NCBI GenBank assembly: GCA_037974965.1
Contig: JBBPFI010000002.1
Span: 868,001-932,000 of the forward strand
Direction of reading: 5' to 3'
Source of the DNA: Dacryopinax spathularia
Taxonomy: Eukaryota > Basidiomycota > Dacrymycetes > Dacrymycetales > Dacrymycetaceae
DNA: 64,000 bases
In this document: piece after piece, positions 45,698 to 56,600 of the stretch
Position numbering within the stretch: position 1 is the first letter of the stretch
How the letters are laid out: every line of letters starts with the position of its first letter
Notes under the pieces: generated by a model
What the model was told of the DNA's origin: nothing
The model's input: only the letters and a program-made list of their open reading frames with translations
The model's database searches: none
Made by a program: the position numbers and the translations under genes

Positions 45698-46358
45698 GCT
45701 TGAGCCTGAGATGCACTGGGTCTTGCATGTTGGCCAGGGAAGGTCGTGGGTCTGGCTGGTCTGCCAGCTGGGCTGTTTGGGAGCTGCTCCTGCCCCTGCC
45801 TTGTGAGGAGCCGGATGGGTTTGGGCAGCTCCTGCCGAGGTGGAATGAGCCGGTCTGAGCCAGGTTGTGCAGAGCACGAGGGAGATAATGTGTCGTACGA
45901 TACCCCTACAATAGTACATTGCTGCATGACTATCTTTGATAAAGGAAGTCTGTTCTTGGGTTTGTACATCCGGCGATCCACATAGGCTGGGTCCGATGGG
46001 CTGGAGCCGTTTGGTGGCTACTGTATCTGCCGGCGAACTGGGTTTAGTTAGGCGCCGCGAGGCACGCGAGACCAAGGGCAGATAAGCTGTAGCTGTTCGG
46101 CACTGTTGCGTCAGCGTTGTCCATTGTTAGTTTAGTTATGGAAGGTGCAGATCAGCAACAGGTCGGCGAGACTGCAACTGCCCAACGGTGGTTGTTGCAC
46201 CGGCATGTTGGCGCATGACCTGCAGTTCCATACTTTAGAGTTTGAGCAGGTCGTACGATACCAGACACTGCCGGGAACAAGTCATATGATGCGTGCAGAC
46301 AGCTACAGTCCCTCCTATTAAGAACCCTCCCCTAAATACAGAAACTCGCAACCTGAGT
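45698..46358. other. Convergent 3' intergenic region
   Basis: Between the ends of NDC1 and acid phosphatase 1. A GC-rich stretch with repeated CAGCTCCT/GGGCAG words lies at 45760-45850. No gene is seen. Confidence 0.4.
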
Positions 46359-47869
46359 CTAGAACAGGAAAAGAGCAGCCGCAGCAACGGCGAGCACTGC
46401 ACCGCTCGCTACACGAACGCTCTGTGCGCCTGACGTAGTAGACGTCGCGCTCGGCATTGCTGATGGTGTAGGAGTCGACTCGGGCAATGCCTCGCCCAGC
46501 GCGGTGAGGTTGACCGGAGCCGGCGCATTCGCAGCGGTCAAGCCCATGTTGGTACCAGGAGCGACGAAGACCGGCCCGCCGCCCGCACCAGTCGCGCTCG
46601 TGTTCGGGGCGACGTACGGCACGTAGTAGTTGGCGTTCAGCGGCCCGGGGATCGTACCCGTGATGTTCGTCAAAGGCGGGTTCGTAACCTGAACATTGGT
46701 GTAGTTGACGCCGTAGTGCGAGATCAGGAGGTCAAACACGTTGCTCATCGTCTTGTTCGTGTCCTGTCGGCCGAGAGAACCGAGCTGCCAGTTAGCCTCG
46801 ACGGAGGAGAGCGCAGAGTAGTGGCTGTAGAACGTGCTGTCGTTCGTGCCCCAGAGCGACTGAGGCACTGCACCGCCCATGAGGCAAGACCAGATCTGGT
46901 TCGCGTCCGTGTAGTGATCGTTCTCGTCGAAGGAGACGAGGATGAGCGTGCGGTTGGTGTTGAAGTTCGGGTTGGAGAGGAGCGGGACGAGCCAGTAGGA
47001 CAGGAAGCTGTCCATGAATGGAGCAGGGCTGTCGTGGCCGTCGTTGATCAGGTTGGGAGTGATCCAGATCCATTGAGGCAGCGTGTTGTTCGAGACGCTG
47101 CGATCAGGTCAGGACAGCAATCGCATGTAGAATCTGAACAAAGACATACTCTACGGCAAAGTCGTTGAAGTTCCGGTTCCGCATATTGCGGGAGGGGACA
47201 TTCGCAACGGAATCATACAATGCAAGTGGGTTGTGCTTGCGGACGTAGTACACGTAGTCGCCCGCGCTCTGGTTCAGATAGTTGGGTTGAGAGTAGTTGT
47301 ACCCCCTGCAAGCACAGATTAGTTCACGCAGCGATAGATGCAAGGGCGAGCGCGCACAGATAGCCATCGTACGGCATGTTCTCTTGGTAGCTAGCCCATG
47401 AGATATTCTTCTCCTCGAGAAGGTCGACGATCGTGCTGATATTGCTCGGAATGAAGTGCAGGTTATCGTCCGCCATTCCCCAGAAGTCTCCACCGACGAT
47501 CGATGCATAGTTGGGCTCGGAAGGATGGGTGACAGCCACGAAGTTGTTAAGCAGAATGCCCTGTTTCGCAAGCTGCTGGAAGCCAGGCAGGCTGTTGGCC
47601 AAGGAGAAGTCGGTGTTCTCGAACCAGATGGTGATAAACCGGTCAAAGGCGAGACCGGGAACCACAGGGCCATTTTGGAGCGTACCATTGCTCATCCCTG
47701 GCGACACGATCAATACCTCACGCCAAGACGTTGAGAATGTATACGGACCAGTATAGTTCCCCGACTGGACCGTGGGCCCCGCGCTAGGAGGCGCGAACGC
47801 CGGGTATTGAGGCGATTGAGCGAACACCGCCGGGATGGCGGCAGCGAGTGCGAAAGCAGCAGCGGCCAT
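46359..47869 (-). CDS. Secreted, GPI-type acid phosphatase (phosphoesterase family, copy 1)
   Basis: Four exons on the minus strand: 47869-47749, 47697-47358, 47305-47150 and 47097-46359, giving 451 aa. A cleavable signal peptide (ending AVFAQ) is followed by the phosphoesterase-family (PF04185) core with FENTDF, THPSEPNYASIVGGDFWGM, HNPLALYDSV, LINDGHD and SFDENDHYTDANQIW; the Asp, Glu, Asn and His of these motifs are those expected to bind metal or phosphate. Many NxT/S sites suggest glycosylation. The C-terminus is Ser/Thr-rich and ends in a hydrophobic GPI-anchor signal (VASGAVLAVAAAALFLF). It resembles phosphate-repressible acid phosphatases of filamentous fungi, releasing phosphate outside the cell. 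A close paralogue lies at 50874-52422 with all three introns at the same positions. Confidence 0.85.
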
Positions 47870-49008
47870 CTTGAAAGTCGGACTGGTGCGAATGGCTTGT
47901 AGAGTATAATAGAAGAGAATGTACAGGCCATGTCCTCTCTTATAAGATTTCGTTGTCCAGTCAGTCACCGCATGCTCCGCTTCTGCTGGCGACTTGCAAC
48001 TTCGAGCTGGGGAAGGAACGTGCTCTAACGACGTCGCATGGCTGGAGGATACAAGCCAGAGCGATGCGGTTAGCCAGAATTCACACGCACCGAGCACAAG
48101 GGCGAGGCGCCAGGTACAGCTAGCCGCAGCTATTCTGGTTTATGCTGGCGAGAACCGGTGTAAAACAGCCAGCGAGGATGAACAGTAATCCCTTACAGTC
48201 GACCGATACCCTGAGAGCCTAGCCGAATTGGAGCGACTGCTTTCCCGTTTGGACAGCATGGTTCCTGAGCTCCACGTGCGATCCCTCCCCAGCCAAACCT
48301 GGTCAGAATGCTGATGACGCCGTCTGTTGACAGCGAAACTTTGCCAAGCTGGCGGTCAAGAGTCACGCCAAGCGGCCGAAGGCTGCCAAGCATTGGAGCC
48401 AAGCCCGAAGAGCAAATATTCCAACCAAGAGCGCCGAGCCCATCGCATACCAGTCAGGATCGCAACATAAGAGAGTAAGAATGATATAGAACAGGGCACA
48501 CGACAAGGAGTTGTTGACCAAACCGTCCGCATGCATTGGTCGAACGCTGGTAGGAAATCGGATCCCCAAATTCTGATAATCAACACCTGCCGCAATCTGC
48601 TCCGTTGTGGAGTTAACAACACGAGATAGATTGAGATCAACACAGAGCGAACCTACCTATTGGTTGAAAAGTGTTATGCAGCTGTCAAGTTGACGAGCAA
48701 CTTGGCCCACTCTCTCATAGCCCGTCTGCGCACAATCCTCCCAACGCAGCCAATCCAGGCGACTCGACATCCCGTCTCCCTTATGACCCGGCACACTTTC
48801 GCTCCACAGCAATCCATCTCTCTCAGTCTCATATCTGCCATGAAACGAGCTCCTCGTCGTATGTGCACAGTGGTCGGGCTCTCTGAGCACCGTCTGTCCT
48901 CTCACATGCTAACGCACCTAAACTCCACATGAGTAAGATCAACTAATATTGTTGCTCAGTAATGGACCCACCTCTGGGCCTCGTTTGCAGCTGGATTCCA
49001 GATTCTTG
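47870..49008. other. 1.1-kb intergenic region, no gene seen
   Basis: Promoter of acid phosphatase 1 and 3' flank of F-box gene 3. One CACGTG (48273-48278) lies about 400 bp upstream of the phosphatase. Short frames have no features. Confidence 0.4.
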
Positions 49009-50311
49009 TCAAGTCGACCACGGACTTATTGAATACAGGAGCCTTGCTCGTGTGTAGCCTTGCACCCACGATATGGTGGACAGAGCGTAGCGCCGGTTTT
49101 GTGTATGCGAGATCTGTTCGCAGTGCCAGTCGAAGGCGTCGGTTGAAGGAGGGTCCGCATCGCGCCCACAGTGAACGAAGACATACACAAGAGTATATCC
49201 TATACTCTCGACGGTGGATAAGCGGGGCAATTGATCTTCCAGGACGAATGATGTAGTCCGTAGGGTAGGACAAGCCTCGCGAAGGTGAGGCAGCCCAGGT
49301 GTGACATAATCGACGACAGTATTTTGATCGAGGCTTGCTAGATGTACTTCGAAAGCCGCCAGTATTGCAAACTTCGAAAAACCTTCCAATATAAGTGGAT
49401 CGGACAGGGCCAGCATATCCTAGGAATTGGTGAGCACTGGCACGGTGACGTCATCACTAACGCATTGGGCGCGCCTTGGTGTCCGTCTGATCCGAAACGT
49501 GAAGACTCAGCACGAGAAGGGACGGTAGAACTTCGCCGACAAGACCGATGACGCCGGCGTCTAACGTCTTCAGACATAGCTGCAATGTTCGCAAGACCAA
49601 TCCACGGCGCAAAGGCCGCAATTCTCGTATTCCAAGATTGTTTCTTGCTGAAATGTAACACTCCTCGACAGGCCGACCCTTGAGTAACCTGAAAGCATTG
49701 TAAGAGTCGCAAGCTAGTAATCGTAGTTTTGGGACATAAGTCTTGTCCAGGAAATTAGGTTCTTCTCCAAAAGCTCGGACCTCGTAGCTCAATTCCAAGT
49801 GCACCAAGTCGGGCTGACTCTCGAGAGCTTGAAACCCAGGAAGACCGCTGAGAGACAGGCCACGAAGACGCTGAGGTAGCCGAGAAAGTTTGACCAAAAA
49901 ACGGTACGCGGCTGCATGGGGGATATACTCGAAGATGGAGTGAATTTCTAGATGCTGCAGGTTGGGGAGAAATACGAGGCAGCGGAACAGCAAGCGGAGG
50001 AAGGGAGTCGTCAACACGCCACAATCACGGGGCCATAAGTGCCCCAGAGAGCCCACGAACTTCTCGACGCCACCTGCACGGGGCAACACAACGGTGGTGA
50101 CATAGGGGCGATGGGAAGGTGCGCTCTCCAATGAACGTCGGAGCTTGTAGAGGGTCGATAGTCGGTTGATGGTGATCGTGCGATAGAGAGGCCGGCAAGC
50201 AATTGTCCTCAGCGCTGAATTCGTCCTCGCCAGAGCAGCCAGATCGCGAGAGTCGGTCACCCATTTGACGACCTCTATATAAACGTCATAGGGCAGAATG
50301 GGCAGAGGCAT
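49009..50311 (-). CDS. F-box protein (copy 3)
   Basis: Exons on the minus strand are 50311-49475 and 49419-49009, giving 415 aa. The F-box (LPYDVYIEVVKWVTDSRDLA...) is at residues 5-45, followed by leucine-rich segments (LPNLQHLEIHS, LPQRLRGLSLSGLPG, LRTLQLCLKTL, LPSLLVLSL). It is closer to copy 1 than to copy 2 (CDSYNAFRLLKGRPVEECYIS against CDHYSALKLLEARPVQECYLS, each only part of the match). By alignment its intron should begin right after DTK, where the sequence reads GCGCGC instead of GT; this is either a GC-AG intron or a damaged donor. A GT 18-21 bp upstream is a poorer alternative. It stands between two acid phosphatase paralogues. Confidence 0.75.
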
Positions 50312-50873
50312 CGGTTGGGCGAGTGGGGAAAAGATGTGCGTTGTGGACAGATGGAAGGAAGGGTGTAGATAGACGCGCGCGGGACGCGCGGCAAGCTCTC
50401 AAATTCCCGCTTCACGTGACAGTCTCAGCCTCTCACAGTTTAATTGGTTCATCTTTGGGATAGAGGTCGTGTAAAGAGCTGCGTTCTCACATACCAGAAC
50501 TTCCCCTGTTCGAAGTATGACAATCCCGCTCAAACGAAATTCCATACATGGCTTGTTTTTCCTCATCAGCGCGAGTTGGCTCCAAGCCTAGCTACACGTT
50601 GAGAGAAGGTACCTATAAGTATGCTGCTCGTTCGCACATCACACAAGCGCTTGAATCGCAACATGTTATTTTCCCATATACTGTAGGTAACAACAGCGTC
50701 TACTTCGGTGACCTCACACGAGTCACACCATAAAGCCTTAACGAAAGATAATACGCGGCTACACATACAACCGTACGTTGTGCCATTAATAACTCAGTAG
50801 AACAGAAAGTTTATTTTCGGTATACCCTCGCATGACATCCCCCGATCGCTTAGAGAGAGAAGGCGGCGATCGT
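50312..50873. other. Intergenic (F-box 3 promoter, phosphatase 2 3' flank)
   Basis: Contains the GTCACGTG element described separately; AT-rich from about 50430 to 50820. No gene is seen. Confidence 0.45.
50413..50420 (-). promoter_or_regulatory. GTCACGTG box upstream of F-box gene 3
   Basis: The octamer reads GTCACGTG on the coding strand of the gene and ends 102 bp before its ATG at 50311, the same orientation and nearly the same distance as at the other two F-box genes. Confidence 0.55.
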
Positions 50874-52422
50874 TTAGAGGAGGAAGGCAGCGACGGACGC
50901 GACGGCCATGAGGAGCGTCAAGGCGCCCATCTGGACATGGCTTGCAGCGCTCTTCGCGCCGCTTGAGCCGGAGGGCGAGGACCCAGAGGCGGTGGCGGAG
51001 CCCGACGAGCCAGAGGCGGCGGTGCTGGCCGGTGTGGAGCCGGGGAGAGTCTCACCGAGCGCGGTGAGGTTGACCGGAGCCGGTGCGTTGGCCGCAGTGA
51101 GGGACTCATTCGTGCCCGGAGCGATGAACGTCGCCCCACCCCCGGCGCCGGTCGCGTTGACCGGAGCGGTGAACGGGACCCAGTACTGCGGGTTGAGCGG
51201 GCCGGGGATGTTCCCCGTTAGGTTCGTCAGGGGCGGGTTGGTCACGTCCGTGTTGGTGTAGTTCACCCCGTAGTTGCTGATCATAAAGTCAAACACGTTC
51301 GACATCGTCTTGTTCACATCGCCGCGCCCCAGGTTGCCTAGGCCCCAGTTGGCCTCGACGGAGGACAGGCACGAGTAGTGCGAGTAGAAGGTGTTGTCAG
51401 TCGTGCCCCAGAGGGACTGAGGGACGGCGTTACCGAACAGGAGCGTCCAGATGAAGTTCTGCTCGCCGTACGTCTCGTTCTCGTCGAATGTGAGGAGGAT
51501 GAGCGTGCGGTTGTTGTTGAAGTTGGTGTTGTTCAGCAGAGGGAGGAGCCAATAGGTGATGAAGTCGGCGGCGAAGTCGATCGTCGTGTCGTGCGCGTCG
51601 TTCACCAGGTTGGGGGTAATGAAGCTCCACTGCGGAAGGGTGTTGTTGCCGAGACTGCCAAGGATATCAATGCGCTGCACGTGATCTCGTCAGAGTGCAA
51701 GTACATACTCGACAGCAAAGTCGTTGAAGTTCCTGATCCTCTGCGCACGGGAGGGAACGTTCGCGACAGAGTCGTACAGGATGAGAGGGTTGTGCTTGCG
51801 GACATAGTAGACGTAGTCGCCCGCGCTCTGGTTCAGGTAGTTGGGCTGGGAGTAGTTGAAGCCGGTGAAACCGTCTATGGAGCACAGGGATCAGCGGAAA
51901 CTCAGCCAAAGTTGAGAGGACGCTCACCAGTGGGCATGTTCTCCTGGTACTCTCCCCAAGAGATGTTCTTCGCCTCGAGCAAGTCGACAATAGTGCTGAT
52001 GTTGCTCGGGATAAAGTGCAAGTTATCGTCGCCCATGCCCCAGAAGTCACCACCAACGACAGCGGCATAGTTAGGCTCGGAAGGGTGGGTCACAGCCACG
52101 AAGTTGGACAGGAGGATACCCTGCTTGGCGAGCTGCTGGAAGACGGAGGACGAGTTGGCGACTTGGAAGTCGGTGTTCTCGAACCAGATCTGGATGAAGC
52201 GGTCGAAGGCGAGACCGGGGACGACAGGTCCATTCTGGAGAGTGCCGTTGCTTGGGCCTGGACACAGTATGAGCAGTATACTCATAGGAGGAGGAGCGAG
52301 GACGTACCGGTGTAGTTGGCAGACTGGACGGTAGGACCAGCACCGGGAGGAGCGAACGACGGTGCGGTCGCACCGAGGACGGCGGGGATGGCCGCGGCGA
52401 GGGCGAGGATTGCGGCGACCAT
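50874..52422 (-). CDS. Secreted, GPI-type acid phosphatase (phosphoesterase family, copy 2)
   Basis: Four exons on the minus strand: 52422-52308, 52257-51928, 51874-51709 and 51654-50874, giving 463 aa. Signal peptide (MVAAILALAAAIPAVLGA), then the phosphoesterase core with FENTDF, THPSEPNYAAVVGGDFWGMG, HNPLILYDSV, NLVNDAHD and TFDENETYGEQNFIW. In the last motif HY of copy 1 is replaced by TY, a possible change in substrate contact. The C-terminus has a Ser/Gly-rich spacer and a hydrophobic GPI signal (MGALTLLMAVASVAAFLL). The three introns are at the same positions and phases as in copy 1, so the duplication is recent or structure has been well kept. A CACGTG lies only 32 bp before the ATG (52454-52459). 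Confidence 0.85.
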
Positions 52423-53669
52423 TATTACTCTACTAGGACGACCTTGTTGACTTCACGTGCACTACTGAACAGAGCGTGAAGGAGCGGGTAAGAGATGACC
52501 AAACCGCGGGTGGTCGTTGGAGGAGAGAGGGAGAGGTGGGAAGAACGAGGCAAAGGTCGGACGGGCCTCGCTCTTGTATGTTTTGGCGTGTGGTGGTTCT
52601 CAGGCACGGCGTGCTTCTCCGAATTCCCGTTCGTTGGCCACTTTCCCACTCAATCTCGTTTTTCCCGAATTTCCCGACTCCAATCCTCCGCGACAGACTC
52701 CCACCCCTTCGCTCCCAGCCGCCGCACCGTACCGTCCGCCGCCGGCCAGGTCGAAGGTGCGGGAAGGTTGACCCCCCCTCAAGTCCACATGGAGCAGCCC
52801 CAATCCGCCGACTGAATTGCCAAAAGCAGATGTTCCACACGCTCGAGAGTGCAAAATTGCGAGCTCGTGTGCGATCTCAGTAAGGTGGCATTGGAGTCAT
52901 TGGGGCCGAGGGGACGCATGTGCACGAGCGACGGCGAGGTCTGATCCAATCAGTCGAGGAGATGGATGAGGGATGAATAGAGTAATACAGCTGCCGTTAG
53001 TCGGCGGGAGGGGTGAGCGGAGCGAGACGACGATGGAGGAGAAGGAAGGAGGGACGAACGTGCGTCGGGGTTGCGATTGTTCTGTGGTTGCTCCGTTTAC
53101 ATACGTCTCGGGTATACTCTTCCAGACCTTCACCGTGTGCTGCTCCTCGACACGGAGGACTCGCGCGACCCATATGAGACCTGCGAACACAAGGACCCTG
53201 ATCAGCGTTCGTCAGAACCCTGATCGGCATGCACTCGGCAAGAAGACTTGCGAATCCGTCCGTCTTTATTGGTCCACAGCATGTGCAGGAAATCGTGCAC
53301 TTGCGATTGGGCCAGAGGAGGAAAGAAGGACACGTGCGGTCGAGATCGTGTGCAATGTGTTGGTGGCTCAGGGACAGGGCTTGGCGTGCGGGATTTAGAA
53401 GGGTACCCCCAAAAGGGGTCTAACAATGGGTCCCGAAATGGTAGGTTTAGGGCAGGATTGTCATATATGGGTCTACTGCACGTGATTTGCGCAGAGCCAC
53501 TGGCTCACGTGGACCCTGAGATCGTTCGAATTGCGCGGTGAATGCGCTCATCGCGTAAGAGAGAAGGCACACGACGCCCTATTCCTTCTCCTAAGCTACA
53601 CTCGGTGGTGACAAGGAGGAAGAAGTCCTCGACCTGCTCTACTGCTCACCAGTAGCATCGAGGGCGGCC
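52423..53669. other. Divergent promoter region (phosphatase 2 / CSF1)
   Basis: A 1.25-kb region with four CACGTG hexamers (52454, 53331, 53479, 53506) and a 19-bp box (53051-53069) shared with the other divergent promoter of this window. A minus-strand frame 53190-52897 has no support. Confidence 0.45.
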
Positions 53670-56600
53670 ATGGACGGCCCCTTCTTCCACCTCCAACGAC
53701 GAGCAATAACCCTCGGCGACCTCGACAACTTCCCGCTCAACTGGCTCCTCCTCGTCATAGCGATCGTCATCGTCATCTGCGTCCTCTTCTTCCTCTTCTA
53801 CTGGAACCGTCTTCTCGCGCGGTTCATCTCCCTCCTCTTCCGCTTACGCTACTGGCGCTCGGACAACGCCTGGATCGAGTTCGAAAGTGTGCAAATCTCG
53901 CTCCTCTCCGGCCGGCTCTTCCTGAAGGATGTGCGGTACTACAGCCGGAACCAAGCTGTCCGAGTACTGAAATGTCATGTTACTTGGAGGTACTGGCTCT
54001 GGCGGACGAGGGACGATGCGGGAGACCATGCGAGGCAGGCGGGGCCGGTGGATGACGGAGTGGGTGTGGAGGGCAAGAGGGCGACGCTGCCGTGCAGGAT
54101 ATTCGTCTATATGGAAGGGCTGGAATGGTTCATGTATAACCGGACACCGGCGTACGACGCGATCGTCTCCCGCCTGCAAGAGGTCGCGATACAGCAGCAG
54201 CAGCAAGGCGTGCCTGACGCCACCGCCGGCTCGGTGCCAATAACCCCAATACAGACGAACGGCGAGCACGAGAAATCGACGACGAGAGTGCATGCCGCTG
54301 CCCCAGGGACAGCAGGCACCGCGACCGCCTCAGCACCAGCAACCTCTGTCCTCTCCCGCGCACCGTCAGTGCTGCAAGGCGCCTTCTCGCGCTCCACAGC
54401 CCCTGTGCGCTACCTGCTTCGACTCCTCCCTCGCCTCCGCACTCGGCTTGTCCCGCCCCTTACGCTACCTGACTTCCTCCCAGTCGACATACACGTCATC
54501 ACCGGCGCCATCGTAATGGGAAACGACTCCACCCCGTCCCTCCTCATCGGCAGTTTCCGCTCGGGCCAGGGAATGTGGGGCGTCGGTCCCGCCCGAAGCA
54601 GACTGGACGTGCACAGACAAGTCATGGATGCTCGCCTTGGGAACGTCAGGATCGTGAGTCGGACGAACCCGGACTATAGGGGCGAGCTGGTACAGGAGGG
54701 GTTGGTGGCGTATAGCGACGCTCTTCGAGACCCGTCTATGTGCGTCCTTCCTCCCCACTTCTTTCTCATAACGCAAGCACTGACCAGCATATATGCGCCT
54801 ATAGAGGAGCAGCCCCGCTCCATACGCCCAGCTCCCTGCTTCCGCCCGCGTTCCAGCATATATTCGCCCCTCTCCTCAAGCGCAAACGCAAGGCCACTAC
54901 TCCCACTTTCTCACAAGCGACAGCACCCATAAAAGTCTGGAAAGGCCTCGACCGGTTCCGTACCGAAGAGGAACGCACGAGAGGGGAAATGCGGCACGAG
55001 CAAGAATATGCCAAAGTCCCCACTTTGCTCGAAGCCCGCGAGCTGGGGATCGCTTTCTATGCCGATGTTCCCGGTTTGGTGCCGGACGAGAGCCTCCAGC
55101 GGGCCGGGTCACGCAGGACGAGGGATAAGGAGCGCGAGCGTGCTTGGGACGGGGGCGGGCCGGGGTACGAGAAGGAGAAAGACGAGATTGGGAATGGTGA
55201 TGTCCCCCCCGAGTGGGGCGTGGACCTCGTCCTCCGGGACGCGACCGTCGTCTACGGCCCGTGGATGGACAGACAACGTGCATTCTGGCAAGGCGTGTTC
55301 GTCCCCACCTCATGGGCCGATTCCCGCCCCACGCAGCGGCTAAAGCCGGGCGACACCCGCTTAGCGACTGCAATGAAAGTCTTCGTCCAGCTCGAAGGCG
55401 CCACCACGCTCAGGATCCCGACGCGGGAAAGCTCAAAAGACTGGAAATACGACAATGTCGCCCTTGCTTCCGGAGCGCTGGCGGGCGAAGGCCCCGACGC
55501 GTACGAGCGCGCTTATGGCTGGCTCTCCATCTCGTCGCGGGGAGTCAGTACGGTCAGCTATGTCCTCCCTGCTATTTCTGGGCCGAACGGGTATGATACG
55601 ACTGTCGATGTCGATCTTGCCGATGTGGGGATAACGACCAGCGTGAACTATGCCAATTTCTGGCAGTCGCAGCGGGTTCGCATTTCGTTGCTGATGCCCT
55701 CTCCACTGAGGTGGAACGCCCAGCGAACATGGACGATCGACGTCGATTTCCAACGGCCGAGGATATATCTGTTGCGAGACCATGCGTATCTTATTCAGGA
55801 CCTGGTGAGGGACTGGAACGCCGGCCCCGCGCACGAGTACGCGGTGTTCGTCCCGACGAAATACAACCTCTCGCTCCGGCTGAGGGAGTACGAGCTCAAC
55901 TTGTACGCAAACGACTTTAATGTCGTCTCCAAGCCTCTTTCGAGGGACGACAACGTCTTCGTCACTATCGCTGGCCCATTACTGGACGTAGCAGTGCCGA
56001 TCGACAGCACCCAATGGAGACAGCAATGCTCTACCGTTCCTTTCAGCCTGGACGTGCCAGACGCACAGTTCAGCATGTCCTTCCCCCTCTGGAACACGCA
56101 CGGCGCGTTCTCCACCCCTAGGACAGCGCATTTCGGCCACAGCCCCGTGTTCAAGATCTGCGGCAGTTACACCTACTTCGCCGGCGTGCACCGGGACTTT
56201 GTCGACCGGCTGCAGATGGAGGTCACAGCGAGCGGGACGGTATTCAAGTGCTTTGGCTGGGTGATCCGGCACTGTATGGTCCTGCGGGACAACTACTTTG
56301 GCCAGTTCACGAACTTCACCACTCTGGAAGAATATCAGGCCCGCCGCGCGCAGGGCGAAGTGGGCGATCCGATCGAGGCGAAGTATCGACCGGGCAAGTC
56401 GAACGCCTTTGAGGTGGAAGTGAGCGTGAACGTGCAGGATGGGCTTGTCCTCCTCCCGCAGGAAGTACACGAGTTCTCAGCTGCGGTGGCTATCGACGTC
56501 CCCGAGTTCGACGTATCGATCGACGTGCACGACACGCACATGGGGCTGCAGATCATAGTTCCGCCTGTGCGGTTCCTACCAGTAACAAACCCAGAAGAAT

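Noticed and set aside
54740-54787. 48-bp intron ending at ACCAG in CSF1 (alternative to 65 bp)
   Set aside because: It leaves exon 2 out of frame; the AG at 54804, just after a CTGAC branch point, keeps the frame.
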